From: Diphasiastrum complanatum
Lineage: Eukaryota; Streptophyta; Lycopodiopsida; Lycopodiales; Lycopodiaceae
DNA length: 64,000 bases
Direction of reading: 5' to 3'
NCBI GenBank assembly: GCA_029204225.1
Contig: CM055104.1
Location: 27,891,253-27,955,252, forward strand
The position numbers and the translations under genes are program-made. Under the pieces are notes generated by a model. The model did not search any database. It was not told the origin of the DNA and saw only the letters and a program-made list of their open reading frames with translations. The stretch's first letter is position 1. Each line of letters begins with the position of its first letter. Below are positions 22,681-33,927 of this stretch, piece by piece.

Positions 22681-23467
22681 TAAAGGCTGAAATGAGCTAA
22701 ATCCTTGGTTTTCATTCAATTTGATCACAATTTTTGATCTAAATCTTGTGTAGATTGGATCTTAGCATCTAGTATTGATTCTAGAACTCAAAGTGAGTCA
22801 AATACATTGGAGATTGGTGTTGTGTGACTTCATTTTCAGGTGTTTAGGTGTCTAAAACCAGAGGCAAAGTTGAATTCAATTCACATTACCAAGATAGCAA
22901 GTTTTGCTTGCTCCAAGCATTGATTTCTAAGCGAGTTTTGGAGGTGATTTCATAGAGGAGGCTTTCTAGCATTCAAGGAGAAAGAAGATCAGAGTTTTGG
23001 GGACTCTTCAAGGCTGTTCTAAGGTGTAGTAGGCACCTCCTAAAGTGATTTAGGTTCAGTCCAACCATTGCTTGACTTATGCACCAAATTAGATCAATTT
23101 TTTAGTAATTTTGATCATTTTTTGCTTGTGATTGGATAGTAGATTGTGTTGCATCCTCATTAAGTTCCATTTAGATCTTTTACAAGTGATTTTGGAAGTA
23201 TATTAGGTTTCTGAAACTCACTCTTGATCAGATCATTTGGAAGCTTTAATGTTCTTTATAGAAAGAGGGGCAATTCTACTAGTATTGTCTACTTCAATCA
23301 AGCAAGTGGTATTCTATGATTTGATTTTGTTAGAGATCATTCTTAGATCTTTATAGGAAGTCTATTACTGATCTTTTCAGGTCCCTAAGAAGTGGGATAA
23401 GGTAGACCTTCAATCAAATCAATAGAAGTAACCTTCATTTGTGTCAAGTCCTTGATTAGGAGACTAG
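22681..23467 (+). other. 5' leader of element F
   Basis: About 790 bp untranslated between the PBS and the gag start codon. No coding domain was recognised. Confidence 0.8.
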
Positions 23468-26400
23468 ATGGCATCTATAAATGCATATCTTTTGGATACT
23501 AATGAAAGGCTCAACAAAACTAACTATTCCATATGGAAAGTTAGAATGGAATCTATCATGATCATGCAAGATCTGATGGAAATTGTAAATGGTAAGGAGG
23601 GTGAACCTATTCATCCTCAAGAAAAAGCCAAATACATCAAGAGGTGCAATGTTGCACTACATTGCATAAAAATGAATGTTGCAAATGAACTCTTAAGAGA
23701 GGTAGGAGATTGCGCTTCAGCTCAAGATGCTTGGGAGACTTTGCAAAAGGTCTATGAATCCAAGAACCAAACTAGAATGTTAGCTTTGAAGAATCAAATC
23801 TATAGAAGCTATCAAAAGAAAGGAGAGAGTGCACATACTTTTGTCCTAAGAGTAAAGGAATTGAACAAAGAGCTAGCCTTTATAGGTGACCCTATCAAGG
23901 ATGAAGAGCTTGTTCAACTCATATTGAATGGACTAAGCTTTGAATTTGACAATTTGGTTCAGGGATATGCAATTATGGGTAAGCTACCCATACTTGAAGA
24001 ACTCCAAGGCACACTCATGGCCGAGGAATCAAGAAGGAGCCAAATGCAAGAGAGGATGGATAGGCTTTCCATCCAAGGTGGAGATGACCAAGCTCTCTTC
24101 ACCAAAGGCAAAGGCAAGTCCAAAGGCAAAGGATCAACATTCAAGAAGTCTACAAAGATTGAGGATCAAGAAGGACCCCCAAAGGCATCTCCATCAACCA
24201 CCAAAGTCAAGAAGGACAAATCAAAGGTGAAGTGCTACTATTGTAGCAAGATGGGGCATTATGCCTCGGAATGCTTCAAGAGGAAGCAAGATCAAAGCCA
24301 AGCCAACATGAGCAAAGAGGAGGAGGAGGAGAGTTCACATGAGGACTCTCTCATGATGTCCATATTTTCTTCAACAAGCTTCAAAGGAGAAGATCCTTGG
24401 TGGATTGACTCGGGTGCTAGTTCACACATGACTAATAAAAGGGAGTTTTTCTCTTCTCTCTTATCTTATGATGGACCTATAAAGTCTATCTATACAGCAA
24501 ATGATGAAGCTTGTAAGATTGAAGGAGTTGGTAGCATTCCCCTTTGCTTAGGATCTTCCAAAAAGATCAACATAGAAGGTGTTTTGTACATTCCTACAAT
24601 AACAAAGAATCTACTAAGTGTTGGCCAAATGGTAGACAATGGTTTCAATGTTGACTTTGCTTCAAATGAATGTTTCATCAAGAAGAAGGGTAAGATAGTG
24701 GCTAAGGGCACTAGACTTGGCAAACTTTATAAGCTGGATGCATTTGTGGATACTAATGTTGTCATGTTGGCCGAGAAGAGCAAGATATCTACCTTTACTT
24801 TATGGCACAAAAGACTTGGACATGTCAACTCGGGTTCCATGGAGGCTATGATCAAGGAGGAGTATGCTTTAGGCCTACCAAGGTCTATTGGGAAGGAAGA
24901 CAAGGTTTGTGAAGCTTGTGCCTTATCCAAGGCACATAAGAAGGTGTTTCCTAACTCCATCACAAAGTCATCTCATCCTCTTGAACTCATACACTCGGAT
25001 GTGCACATTGCTAGCACCAAATCTAATGGAGGTTCATCCATGTTTTTAACCTTCATTGATGACTACTCAAGATATTGTTGGGTGTTCTTACTTTCCTTCA
25101 AGTCTCAAGTATTTGATACTTTTGTAAAGTTCAAGTTGTTTGTGGAAAAGCATCATAATCATAGCATCAAGATTCTTAGAAGTGACAATGGTGGAGAATT
25201 CATCTCCAATGAGTTCAAGGCCTTTTGTGAGGAGGAAGGGATCAAGAAAGAGACTTCTTGTCCTTACACTCCTCAACAAAATGGAGTTGCTGAAAGAAGG
25301 AATAGAACATTATGTGAATGTTCTAAGGCTTTAAGATTAGATGCTTGTTTGCCCAAATCCTTTTGGGGTGAGTCTCTTGTATGTGCAAACTACTTGATGA
25401 ATAGGGTGTCTTGCAAAGCAATTGAAGGCAAAACTCCTTATGAGATGTTGTATGGAAAGAAACCCAATCTTAATCACTTGAAAGTTTTTGGGTGTATATG
25501 TTATGTGCATGTGCCATTGGAAACAAGAACCAAGGAGGATCCATCTTCCACAAGAGGGATCATGCTTGGATATGCAAGCTCAAGCAAGGGCTACAAAGTC
25601 TATCTCCCATCCTTGAACAAATTTGTTGTTTCAAGGGATGTCATCTTTGATGAACATCATATGCATATGCTTGAAGAAGGCTCAAGTGCTCCAACAATCA
25701 AGAAGAAGATGGCCGAGGAGCAAGATCTTGGTTTTGAGGAGGAGCTCATGGAGGAGCAAGCACCAAACCCACCTATCACACCAAGGAGATCTTCAAGGGC
25801 AAAAGTGGAGCCATCAAGGCTCACATATCAAGGCAAAGGACAGAAAGTTGAGGGTATCTCATCCACTTCTTATGCTTTATCTAGTTTTGAAGAACCGTCT
25901 AATGTTGAAGATGCATTGAACTCCAAAGAATGGTATAAAGCTATGTTGGATGAGTATGATGCCTTGATTGAGAATGAAACTTGGTTGCTTGTTGAGAGAC
26001 CTCAAAGGAATGTAATAGGATGCAAGTGGGTCTTCAAGCTTAAGTTGAATGCAAATGGGAGTGTTAACAAACATAAAGCAAGATTAGTTGCAAAAGGTTA
26101 TGCTCAAGAGAGAGGGATAGACTATGAGGAAACTTTTGCACCCGTGGCCAAGATGGTCACAATAAGACTAATCATTGCACTTGCATCACATTTTGGATGG
26201 ATTCTATGTCAAATGGATGTCTCTAATGCTTTCTTGAATGGTTTTTTGGAAGAGGATATCTATATGGAGCAGCCACAAGGGTTCATCAAGCATGGAATGG
26301 AGAACAAAGTATGCCATCTCCAAAGAAGCATCTATGGCTTGAAGCAAGCCTCGAGATCTTGGAATTCAAGACTACATTGCTATCTTATTTCACTTTCTTT

Positions 26401-27436
26401 TGTTCAAAGTGAATATGATCCCACTCTTTACATTAAGTTTGATGATGTTGGTATTGTACTTTTACTCATTTATGTAGATGACATCATCATTAGTGGAAAT
26501 AGTGTTGATGGTATTGAAAAAATCAAGATAGATCTATCCTTAGAGTTCAAGATGGTAGATCTAGGGTGTCTTCACTTCATCTTAGGCATAGAAGTACTTA
26601 GAGGGTCTGATTTTATCTTTATAAGTCAAGTAAACTATGCTCAAAGTCTTTTGAAGAAGTTTAAGATGGAAGTATGCAAAAGTGTTGACACACCAATGGA
26701 GCAAGATGTAAAAGTGCCAAATGAAGATGATGAAAGATCCTTCATGGACATCACTTTGTTTAGGCAACTTATAGGTTCCTTAATGTGGATCACTATAACT
26801 AGACCAGATCTTAGCTTTAGTGTATGTAGGTTGAGCCAATCCATGCAAAATCCATTGAATATCCATTGGAAAAAGGCTAAGAGGATTCTAAGATACATCT
26901 CGGGTACATTGGATTTTGGGATTCTATATAGAGGAGATGTGATTAACCTTCATGCATTTAGTGATTCAGATTTTGCAGGGGACAAGAGGGATAGGAAATC
27001 AACAAGTGCCTATTCAACTTTCATAGGAGAAGGTGTGGTTTCATGGCTTTCAAAAAAGCAAGAAACTATATCTCTATCTTCAACCGAGGCCGAGTACAAA
27101 GCTTTGACAACCACTACAAAGGAGGTACTTTGGATCAAGAGATTATTGGTGGAACTAAAGATCATGGATTCAGAGGAGGCACCAATCATCTACAATGACA
27201 ATATATCAGCCCAACACCTTGCATCTAACCCAATCTTCCATGCAAGATCTAAGCACATTGAGATATGCCATCACTTTGTGAGAGAAATGGTGCAAGCCAA
27301 GGAGATTGCTTTGGAGCATGTTCCAAGCAATGAATGTGTAGCTGATCTACTTACTAAACCACTTCAAAAGACACCTTTTATGAAGTTCAGATCATCACTT
27401 GGAGTGATTAGTAAAGCAATGATTGAACCAAGCTAG
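23468..27436 (+). CDS. Copia gag-pol polyprotein, 1322 aa, intact
   Basis: The polyprotein supplies capsid, protease, integrase, RT and RNase H. Domains by residue: gag (UBN2-like) 1-200; zinc knuckle CYYCSKMGHYASEC (C256, C259, H264, C269); basic linker; aspartic protease WWIDSGASSHMT with catalytic D314; GAG-pre-integrase with H447, H452, C481, C484; integrase triad D511 (LIHSDV), D573 (RSDNGGEF), E609 (NGVAER); RT from about 830, with motif A QMDVSNAF (D917) and YVDD (1002-1005); RNase H with D1166/D1168 (SDSDFAGD), E1207/E1209 (STEAEY) and D1244; ends SKAMIEPS. The start ATG is the first in frame after the leader, and it aligns with the start of element E. There are no stops or frameshifts, and length is normal for plant copia. 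All enzymatic residues I can check are present. Confidence 0.97.
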   Translation: MASINAYLLDTNERLNKTNYSIWKVRMESIMIMQDLMEIVNGKEGEPIHPQEKAKYIKRCNVALHCIKMNVANELLREVGDCASAQDAWETLQKVYESKNQTRMLALKNQIYRSYQKKGESAHTFVLRVKELNKELAFIGDPIKDEELVQLILNGLSFEFDNLVQGYAIMGKLPILEELQGTLMAEESRRSQMQERMDRLSIQGGDDQALFTKGKGKSKGKGSTFKKSTKIEDQEGPPKASPSTTKVKKDKSKVKCYYCSKMGHYASECFKRKQDQSQANMSKEEEEESSHEDSLMMSIFSSTSFKGEDPWWIDSGASSHMTNKREFFSSLLSYDGPIKSIYTANDEACKIEGVGSIPLCLGSSKKINIEGVLYIPTITKNLLSVGQMVDNGFNVDFASNECFIKKKGKIVAKGTRLGKLYKLDAFVDTNVVMLAEKSKISTFTLWHKRLGHVNSGSMEAMIKEEYALGLPRSIGKEDKVCEACALSKAHKKVFPNSITKSSHPLELIHSDVHIASTKSNGGSSMFLTFIDDYSRYCWVFLLSFKSQVFDTFVKFKLFVEKHHNHSIKILRSDNGGEFISNEFKAFCEEEGIKKETSCPYTPQQNGVAERRNRTLCECSKALRLDACLPKSFWGESLVCANYLMNRVSCKAIEGKTPYEMLYGKKPNLNHLKVFGCICYVHVPLETRTKEDPSSTRGIMLGYASSSKGYKVYLPSLNKFVVSRDVIFDEHHMHMLEEGSSAPTIKKKMAEEQDLGFEEELMEEQAPNPPITPRRSSRAKVEPSRLTYQGKGQKVEGISSTSYALSSFEEPSNVEDALNSKEWYKAMLDEYDALIENETWLLVERPQRNVIGCKWVFKLKLNANGSVNKHKARLVAKGYAQERGIDYEETFAPVAKMVTIRLIIALASHFGWILCQMDVSNAFLNGFLEEDIYMEQPQGFIKHGMENKVCHLQRSIYGLKQASRSWNSRLHCYLISLSFVQSEYDPTLYIKFDDVGIVLLLIYVDDIIISGNSVDGIEKIKIDLSLEFKMVDLGCLHFILGIEVLRGSDFIFISQVNYAQSLLKKFKMEVCKSVDTPMEQDVKVPNEDDERSFMDITLFRQLIGSLMWITITRPDLSFSVCRLSQSMQNPLNIHWKKAKRILRYISGTLDFGILYRGDVINLHAFSDSDFAGDKRDRKSTSAYSTFIGEGVVSWLSKKQETISLSSTEAEYKALTTTTKEVLWIKRLLVELKIMDSEEAPIIYNDNISAQHLASNPIFHARSKHIEICHHFVREMVQAKEIALEHVPSNECVADLLTKPLQKTPFMKFRSSLGVISKAMIEPS

Positions 27437-27450
27437 ATAGTGAGGAGGAG

Positions 27451-28131
27451 TGTTAAAATTCACAATTCTAGCTTGACTAGTTTTGGTCATATGACTTGTA
27501 AATAGTTAGATGGTCATGATGTGGCTTGTCACACGTGCCAAATAGCATAGGATTCCATTCATAAGGATGTTCTCAAGTAGACCTAAGTGTTAGAACCTTT
27601 GGAATGAGTCCAAATTATGCTTAGATACAAGGGAGAAAAAATAGGAGCTATTTTTGGTAGTTTTTGCATTGTTGAGGGATCTCCAAGATTCCAACCCTAA
27701 CTTGGTAGGGATGAAAGATCCACCAAAATTAGCATTAGGGATAGGTTTAGGGCTACTCATACCTTCCCAAAACCGTGATGGATCATGTATATATAGGTGA
27801 TGATATCTCACCAAAATCAATCAAGCAATTTCATGTTTTTTCTCTCATAATGGTGCAATTGCTCTCTATGTTCATAATTGTTTGAGTACTTGTGATTACT
27901 AATGATTATAGGATTGAATGTAGGTCTGGTGTACAGTACTCAGACTGTGGAAGGCCGTACTTTCACACGTGTGAAGCCTTCTTCAAGGATTTGGGCCATT
28001 TAGTGAGGTTCAAGCATAGATTTTTGATGGATTTTGATGGTTCAACTTGTGCTAATCTTATGAAATCATAATCTATTGTTTCCCTCATCATTTCAAGTGT
28101 TTTAGGATCCTTATTTGCTGTAATTTTTACA
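27451..28131 (+). repeat. 3' LTR of element F
   Basis: 681 bp, TGTTAAAA...TTTTTACA, nearly identical to the 5' LTR and followed by the ATTTT target duplication. Confidence 0.95.
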
Positions 28132-28339
28132 ATTTTGGTGGAGAATGTGTAATTGAAACTGGAAGTGGATTTTTGATAACCATTTTTTATTGTCTCCTAT
28201 CGGAAATGCATTATCTCCTTTGGGGAGACCTTTGGGCAAGAGAATTGCAAAAAACAAAAACACAAGCACATGTTATTAATCAAGAATAAGTGATTGAGAA
28301 TTATGAATAGGTGATTGTGATTGTGAATAAATAGATTAC

Positions 28340-28782
28340 CTCAAGCAAATTTGGAAGCTTATCATGTAGTGCAAGCCAATTGAAAAAATGTTTGGCATTG
28401 TATACCATATACCAACCACAGCTAACACAATTAGTTTGTTGGGAGGACTGTAGTGTTCGAATATATACAAAGGTTAGAAACAAAATTGTGTAAAAAAAGT
28501 AGATGGTATATCAGATCAATGTGCACATGATTAAATTGAAATCTACAAAAGAAACAAGCACGCGCGTCAAATCGATATCAAATAAAAAATACCTTTGCAT
28601 CAAACATTTTAAGATTTGTATAGGTTGTTTCTCCTAGCACTGGAAAGAGTTCTAGTACTTTTGGGATAAGGCTCTTTGCTTTTTTGTAGGCGTGTGTAAT
28701 AGAGTTCATCTTTATACAAATCGGATTACACACACCCTCATCATTGAGATATAAAGACAAAGCATATAAGCTCCAGTGGCCA
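28340..28782 (-). pseudogene. Ulp1/C48-like SUMO protease fragment, two exons
   Basis: Two minus-strand exons join in phase 0. Exon 28593-28782 begins just before GHWSLYALSLYLNDEG and reads on to AYKKAKSLIPKVLELFP and MFDAK. Exon 28340-28447 reads SSQQTNCVSCGWYMVYNAKH, then FFNWLALHDKLPNLLE. Splice signals fit (TTGCAG before HW; AAG|GTATTT; CTACAG|TCC; GAG|GTAATC). The HW..., Q.N...C.W(Y) spacing matches the C48 cysteine protease fold with catalytic His, Gln and Cys. The expected Asp position (usually DS) reads NSI (N at about 28705). Plant copies occur both in host genes and inside DNA transposons. Flanking exons are not visible; element F and copia fragments flank it. I infer a broken or TE-captured protease. 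Confidence 0.5.
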
Positions 28783-28873
28783 CTGCAATTAGAAATCAAT
28801 ATGTTTTTTAGACTGCAAATAAAATCATAATTTATATGAAAAAATCAATCTATTAAAATGTGAAAAGCATACA

Positions 28874-28938
28874 CTTACTTGTGCATGTATGGGAGCACGA
28901 GCAATGGAGTCCCCTTACTTGTGCATGTATGGGAGCAC
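28874..28938. repeat. 25-bp direct repeat, period 40 bp
   Basis: CTTACTTGTGCATGTATGGG plus AGCAC occurs at 28874-28898 and 28914-28938. Confidence 0.9.
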
Positions 28939-29204
28939 TTAGAATTTGCTTCAAACAGGAACATAGATCATGCTACACAGTAACGCAGACAGAAAACACT
29001 TTCCACACCAAGCTCACGTTGCAACTGTATTTCTCAAAATGAAATTACACTGTACATATAGTTGTTCACTAAGGCAACCCATGCATGACCCAGATTGCCG
29101 TTGGCGGGATGCGTGTTTCGTCGACTTGCCTCGTGACGAGGCCAACTGACCCTTATTGACTGATAGGACCCACAGTACAGTAGCACAGTGATTCTACTTT
29201 AATT

Positions 29205-29519
29205 CTAACTCTCTCCCTTAAAGTAGAGTCTACTTTTTATACAGTCATATACATAGCTTTCAAGTCAACAAACTCTAAGTATAGAAAGCTTTGATCTAAA
29301 CTTATCAAACTTTTCTCCAACAAGTGGCTTAGTGAAAATATCAGCTAGTTGTTCTTCTGTACTACAATGAACAACATGAATTTCACGATTCAGCAGCCTC
29401 TCATGTATAAAGTGATACTGAATCTCAATGTGTTTGGTTCTTGCATGGAACACTGGATTCTTTGCTGACTGTCGGTTTGTAGATAAATGCTCCAAAGCAA
29501 GTGCACGATTTTGATGCAT
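29205..29519 (-). pseudogene. Copia RNase H C-terminal fragment with PPT
   Basis: The minus strand reads KNPVFHARTKHIEIQYHF, HERLLNREIHVVHCSTEEQL and ADIFTKPLVGEKFDKFRSKL (29265-29480). This is the final part of a copia RNase H. A purine-rich TTTAAGGGAGAGAG lies at about 29210-29223, beyond the stop. The upstream pol is missing, and homology ends at about 29480. LTR-like sequence may continue to about 29050 on the left, but I cannot place its end. Confidence 0.85.
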
Positions 29520-30330
29520 TTTTGAGCCCCTTGATCATTCTTGTTTCTTGAGTGATGCATTAATGATCTTGCCCCTCCATCTCCTTTGTGTGTGGTTGTG
29601 GATCTTAGAGTGGATTAGTTCCCTTGCTTTCGTAGAGTGGATTAGATTTCATGTTTTCTTGTGGATTAATGTAGTAATCAGCATTCGGGTAAACTAAATA
29701 GGCTGGATTTGTGGTGTAGATCTTGCATATCCTTTTACAATCTAGTTCTTGATGTTCTTGGGATGTCCAAGAATCAAGAAATGAGTGTTTCTTGATTCTT
29801 GGACTTCTAAAACGTTGTCTAGTCTAGTTAGTTTAGTTTCTTGCTTGTTCTTGCATTGGTAATGTGTGCATGCTAGTTTAGTTTTCAGATTTCAAGAAGC
29901 TGTCCATTTAGTTAGGTTTCACGTTTCTTGGTTCTGTTTTTCAATCATGTTTAGAGTAGTTTCTGCTTTTTGCAAGTAACTTAGCTTTTTTGAATTTGGT
30001 TTTAGCTCTTAGGATCAAGAAGATGAGCGGCTGTGCTGCACTGCAATTCTTGTTTTTGCTCATCGTGGCTTGCTTTGTAGTTTAGGTCTGATCCATTGGC
30101 AAGTGCACAATCATAAACAACAAAGTGTCGAGACCCTACAGTCATCCTCTGACAAGCTGGATGATTATATTACAACGTGTGTGCCTGTAGACATGCAAAT
30201 CTGAATTTGTGTGCATGTTCAGACCCGTCAGATATGTGTATGTTTGAAAAGGAAAATGAAGTTAGTATTTATATTCGTCTTAGGCTCAGAAGCTAGGCTG
30301 CATAGCAGAGCATCTGAGGCTGAGGGGAAT
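29520..30330. other. No recognised gene; contains a perfect hairpin
   Basis: T-rich sequence between two retrotransposon fragments. It may be gypsy LTR sequence, but no terminus or PPT was identified. Confidence 0.35.
29765..29804. repeat. Perfect hairpin, 17-bp arms, 6-nt loop
   Basis: GTCCAAGAATCAAGAAA (29765-29781), loop TGAGTG, then the exact reverse complement (29788-29804). Confidence 0.95.
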
Positions 30331-33300
30331 CCGTAAACAACATCCAAATCTAGTAATAACATTTTCATAGAGAAATTTAGCCGTGGATTTTTCATCTGCA
30401 ACTCGAACTGCTTTCACTTCAACCCATTTGGTCATATAATTAGTTGTAACAATGATATATCTGGCTTGAGATCCTCTTGTTGTAGGATGAATAAGACCAA
30501 CATAGTCGAGGCCCCCCATTTCTCAAATGGTGCTTGCAATAAAACTAGATGTAAAGGTTCATAATTCCGTCGAGTAGGACGAAGTGCACGTTGACAAATA
30601 TCGCATGATTGAATATATTTGTGAAGTGTAGAAAGTAACGGTTGATGATTAGTATAAAATGCAAAATGCATGCCAATAGATAATGTCAAAACTTTTTAAC
30701 AGAAAAAAAATCATGGCCAACGCTTTGCGTTCAGTTGTCGAATAGTTCTTCTCAGGATCTGTAAGTTGTCTACTCGCAAACCTGATAGGATAGTCCTTCT
30801 TGTTTTTTTTTGGCTGCGTCAAAACTGATCCAATGGCATATTTCGATGCATCAGTGTGAATGTGAAACTCAATTGTCCATATTGGAGCTTGTAGTATTGG
30901 TGCAGAAGCTAAAGCTTTTTTCAATTTCTCAAATGCTTCCAATGCCTCTACTGTCTAGATTGGTGTGATAGTCAATTTATAGATAGGTCTTGCTAAATCC
31001 ACAAAGAATAATATAAATATCTGATAGTAATTTGCATGACCCATAAACAAATAGACTCCTCAAATTGTTTTTGGCAGTGGTAACTCGATAATGACTTTGA
31101 TTTTGGAATAATCCATAGTAATGCCATGTCTTGATTTCACATGTCCAAGGACAATTCCATGAGTAACCCAAATTTGACATTTTTTTTTATTTAAGGAGAT
31201 TTCGTATCTGCGACAACGTTCAAATACTTTCTCCAAACAATCCACATGGCTTGTATCTGCACTATGGACTCCGAGATCATCCAAGTACATTTCAAGGAGT
31301 TTTTGCAAGTAGTCCTTAAAGGCAAACTGCATTGCAAAAGCTATTTTGTGATGATCCGTAGGTGCTATCTTAACTTGGTTGTAACCACTAAATCCATCCA
31401 AAAAACTGTACACTTTCGCTCCAACAAGACAGTCCAATATGCTTTTAGTAAAGGGTAACAAAAAGTGATCCTTTCACATCACTTTATTCAAAGCTTTGAG
31501 ATTCACACAAATTCTCATCTTCCCATTCTTCTTAGGAATGACAACAATTGGCAAAACCTATTTTGTATGTTTGATTTCATATATGAAGTCAGCTTCAAGT
31601 AGTCTTTGCAGCTCTTTCTTTATAAGATCCGTAACATTTGGATTACAACGATAAAATCTTGTGACCTTTGGAACTGCATCAAGCATTAAGGGTATCGTAT
31701 GCTCAATAACTGTGGTAGAAATCCCTTTGAGATCCATATATGTCCAAGCAAAACAGTCTTGATATTCGATCAATAACTTTCTTAACACTTGAAATTGTTC
31801 AGAAGTAAGTTGCGCTCCAACTTGAAGAATCTTTTTTAGCTCTCTTGGTTCAGCAAGATTCATTGGTTGAGTCCTGGCTGGTGGTCCATCGCAAACCTCC
31901 TTGTTTCTGGTTCTTTCTGTTTAGGTTCACGATGAGCTTTTGGTAAAATAGTCACCACGTGTAGCATTGATAATTGTTGATGCAATTGTGGTAGATGTCA
32001 TCATGGTTTGCCCTGTTGTATAAGCCAACATTCCAACATTTGGTTCATCGTCAGAATCTTCATCCTCCTCATGAATTGCATTAGCCATAGTGCTTTGTAT
32101 CGTAGAGTATTCAGCGTCTAATCCATTTGGGTAGACCTGCTAAAAATCACATAATCAAAGTATCTTCACTGATTAGATCGAAATCACACTCAAATCTGAG
32201 GTATTTGACTCGTTCAATATAATCTCTTACTGTCTCTCTCTTTCCAAATTTATTTTTACTTCAAAGGAGAAAAGGATCTTCCATAAATTTTTTGACCTTA
32301 AATCTCGTAATGAGAGCAGCTTTAACCACTTTCCAATCTTGTCATTCTGTTTCATCTTGATTATGAAACCAATCTTGAGCAGTTCTAGTTAAGGCCACAG
32401 GGAATAACTGAAGTTTATCTTGTGGAAAAACTTCGTCATAAACCCTTCACGATTCAGAAAAGATTTGGAGAAATCTGATGGAATCAAATAACCCATTTTA
32501 TTTTGGCATATCTAGACGAGGAGACCTTCTAACAATAATTGGTGATGGGTTCAGTGGTGCTCCTTGTTCAGTCATAATTCCAACCTACGTCAATTAGACA
32601 ATGAGATTGGATCTAGATTTTTCAACAAAATCCTATCTCAAATCAGATCAGATCAGGTCTATAAAAATTTTATCACTTGGAAATAATAAGATTTTTTATT
32701 TTTAGGAAATAGATCTTGATCAAGTGATTGACAATAAGAATGAAATTTTTTAGAATTTCTATCAGAATATATCAGAATTAATCAAAAATTTGATAGTGGA
32801 TAGATATGGTAAATTAGAACCTAAAAATAGTATTGGCTAAGATTTTCTAGGTGAAAGTTGACTTGGCGAAGATTCTTCACTGTAATTTTTGATAGAAAAC
32901 TCATTGATCTGGTTTTTTTACTGACAAATATGATAAAATTAACCTTCGTCAAATTTACAGTGGATAAATCTAGCACAGATAAATATTCGGTAGAACTGGC
33001 GAAGGTTCTTTCTGAAAAAAATAGGATTTTTGTAGCTTGGCGGAGTAAAAATTGACTTTTTGAAAATCCTGATAACTCTAATCTTTGCCAAATTCACAAA
33101 TAATATATAACTATATTTAGAATTCTCACAAAATGTGATGAAAGTTCTGGTCAAAAATCAAGAGTAATACTGGTATTTTTCCAAAAAAGAGACATTTTTG
33201 ACAAAAATATGACAATATGGCAACTGATCTTTTGGAAAACCTATGCCCAAGTTACTGATTATAAAAAATAGTAAGTGGGACTGACACAGACTTTGGCGAA

Positions 33301-33925
33301 GATTTAGACAAAGGTCCTTCTCAAAGAACTGATATTTTTGCACAAAGTTGTAAATTTTTCACAAAAAGGTTACCAACAACTAGATGAACAATCACTTTGG
33401 CCTTCTATTTTTTTGGTATTAATCTTCGTCGACCTGTTAATAGATAGATCTGAATGACACCTATGCACAATGAATCGGACGAGTGTTCTTTTTTTGTATT
33501 TTTAGGTGTTTTGGTAATTTTTTATGGCTTTTCTGATGTTTTTGCAGATTTGCTGGAAATTAATCTTTGCCATTCAATCTGAAGAATCTGTGGGTGAAAC
33601 CAAAGCTTCTTGCAATGCGATGAAGGTTTCCTATAAGAGGATAAAAAGTTATTAAGTCTGATGATGATTTTGCCTCCTTTTTGTTCAAATTTGACATAAT
33701 TGATCGATTTTTGTTGTTTTTTTTTTTTTTTTCTAATTTCTCACATCCAAATGGATCTTAAAAATTGTGATCTGAATGGCTATCCCTGTTCAACTCTCAA
33801 TCTAACACTAAAATACAATTTTAACCCTATGCATGCCAAAACAAGATGCCTAATGCAAGCTAACCATCAACAAAAAATGTTGCAATCTAAAAAATTGGCG
33901 TAGCTCCCTAACAACGACACCAAAA
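30331..33925 (-). mobile_element. Decayed non-chromovirus Ty3/gypsy element G2 (Tat/Athila-like)
   Basis: Minus-strand gypsy. From the 5' side: a PBS-like TTTTGGTGTCGTTGTTAGGG (about 33905-33925), a long leader, gag relic (about 32150-32590; DWFHNQDETE, RVKYLRFECDF), pre-RT (31558-31863; EYQDCFAWTYMDLKGI), RT (31060-31461; FLDGFSGYNQVKIAP and MYLDDLGVHS), RNase H (30649-30942; IHTDASKYAIGSVLTQPKKN) and an integrase piece (30331-30640; SCDICQRALRPTRRNYEPLH, TTRGSQARYIIVTTNYMTKW). The DGFSGYNQ motif and this PBS type are typical of the Tat/Athila side of plant gypsy. Deletions: RNase H joins integrase at about 30640, and the integrase end is gone. There are many stops. Confidence 0.8.
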
Positions 33926-33927
33926 TT

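Larger units (their letters stand above)
21986..28131 (+). mobile_element. Intact, young Ty1/copia retrotransposon F
   Basis: A complete element: 5' LTR 21986-22667, PBS 22668-22680, leader, one uninterrupted gag-pol frame 23468-27436, a polypurine tract (GTGAGGAGGAG, ending 27450), 3' LTR 27451-28131 and matching ATTTT target duplications. By eye the two LTRs differ by two substitutions (A/C at 22477 and 22492 of the 5' copy) and one A in the starting run, so about 99.6% identical. That indicates recent insertion. All catalytic residues are present. It sits inside an older minus-strand copia remnant. It could be transcriptionally and transpositionally competent; that is inference. Confidence 0.95.
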
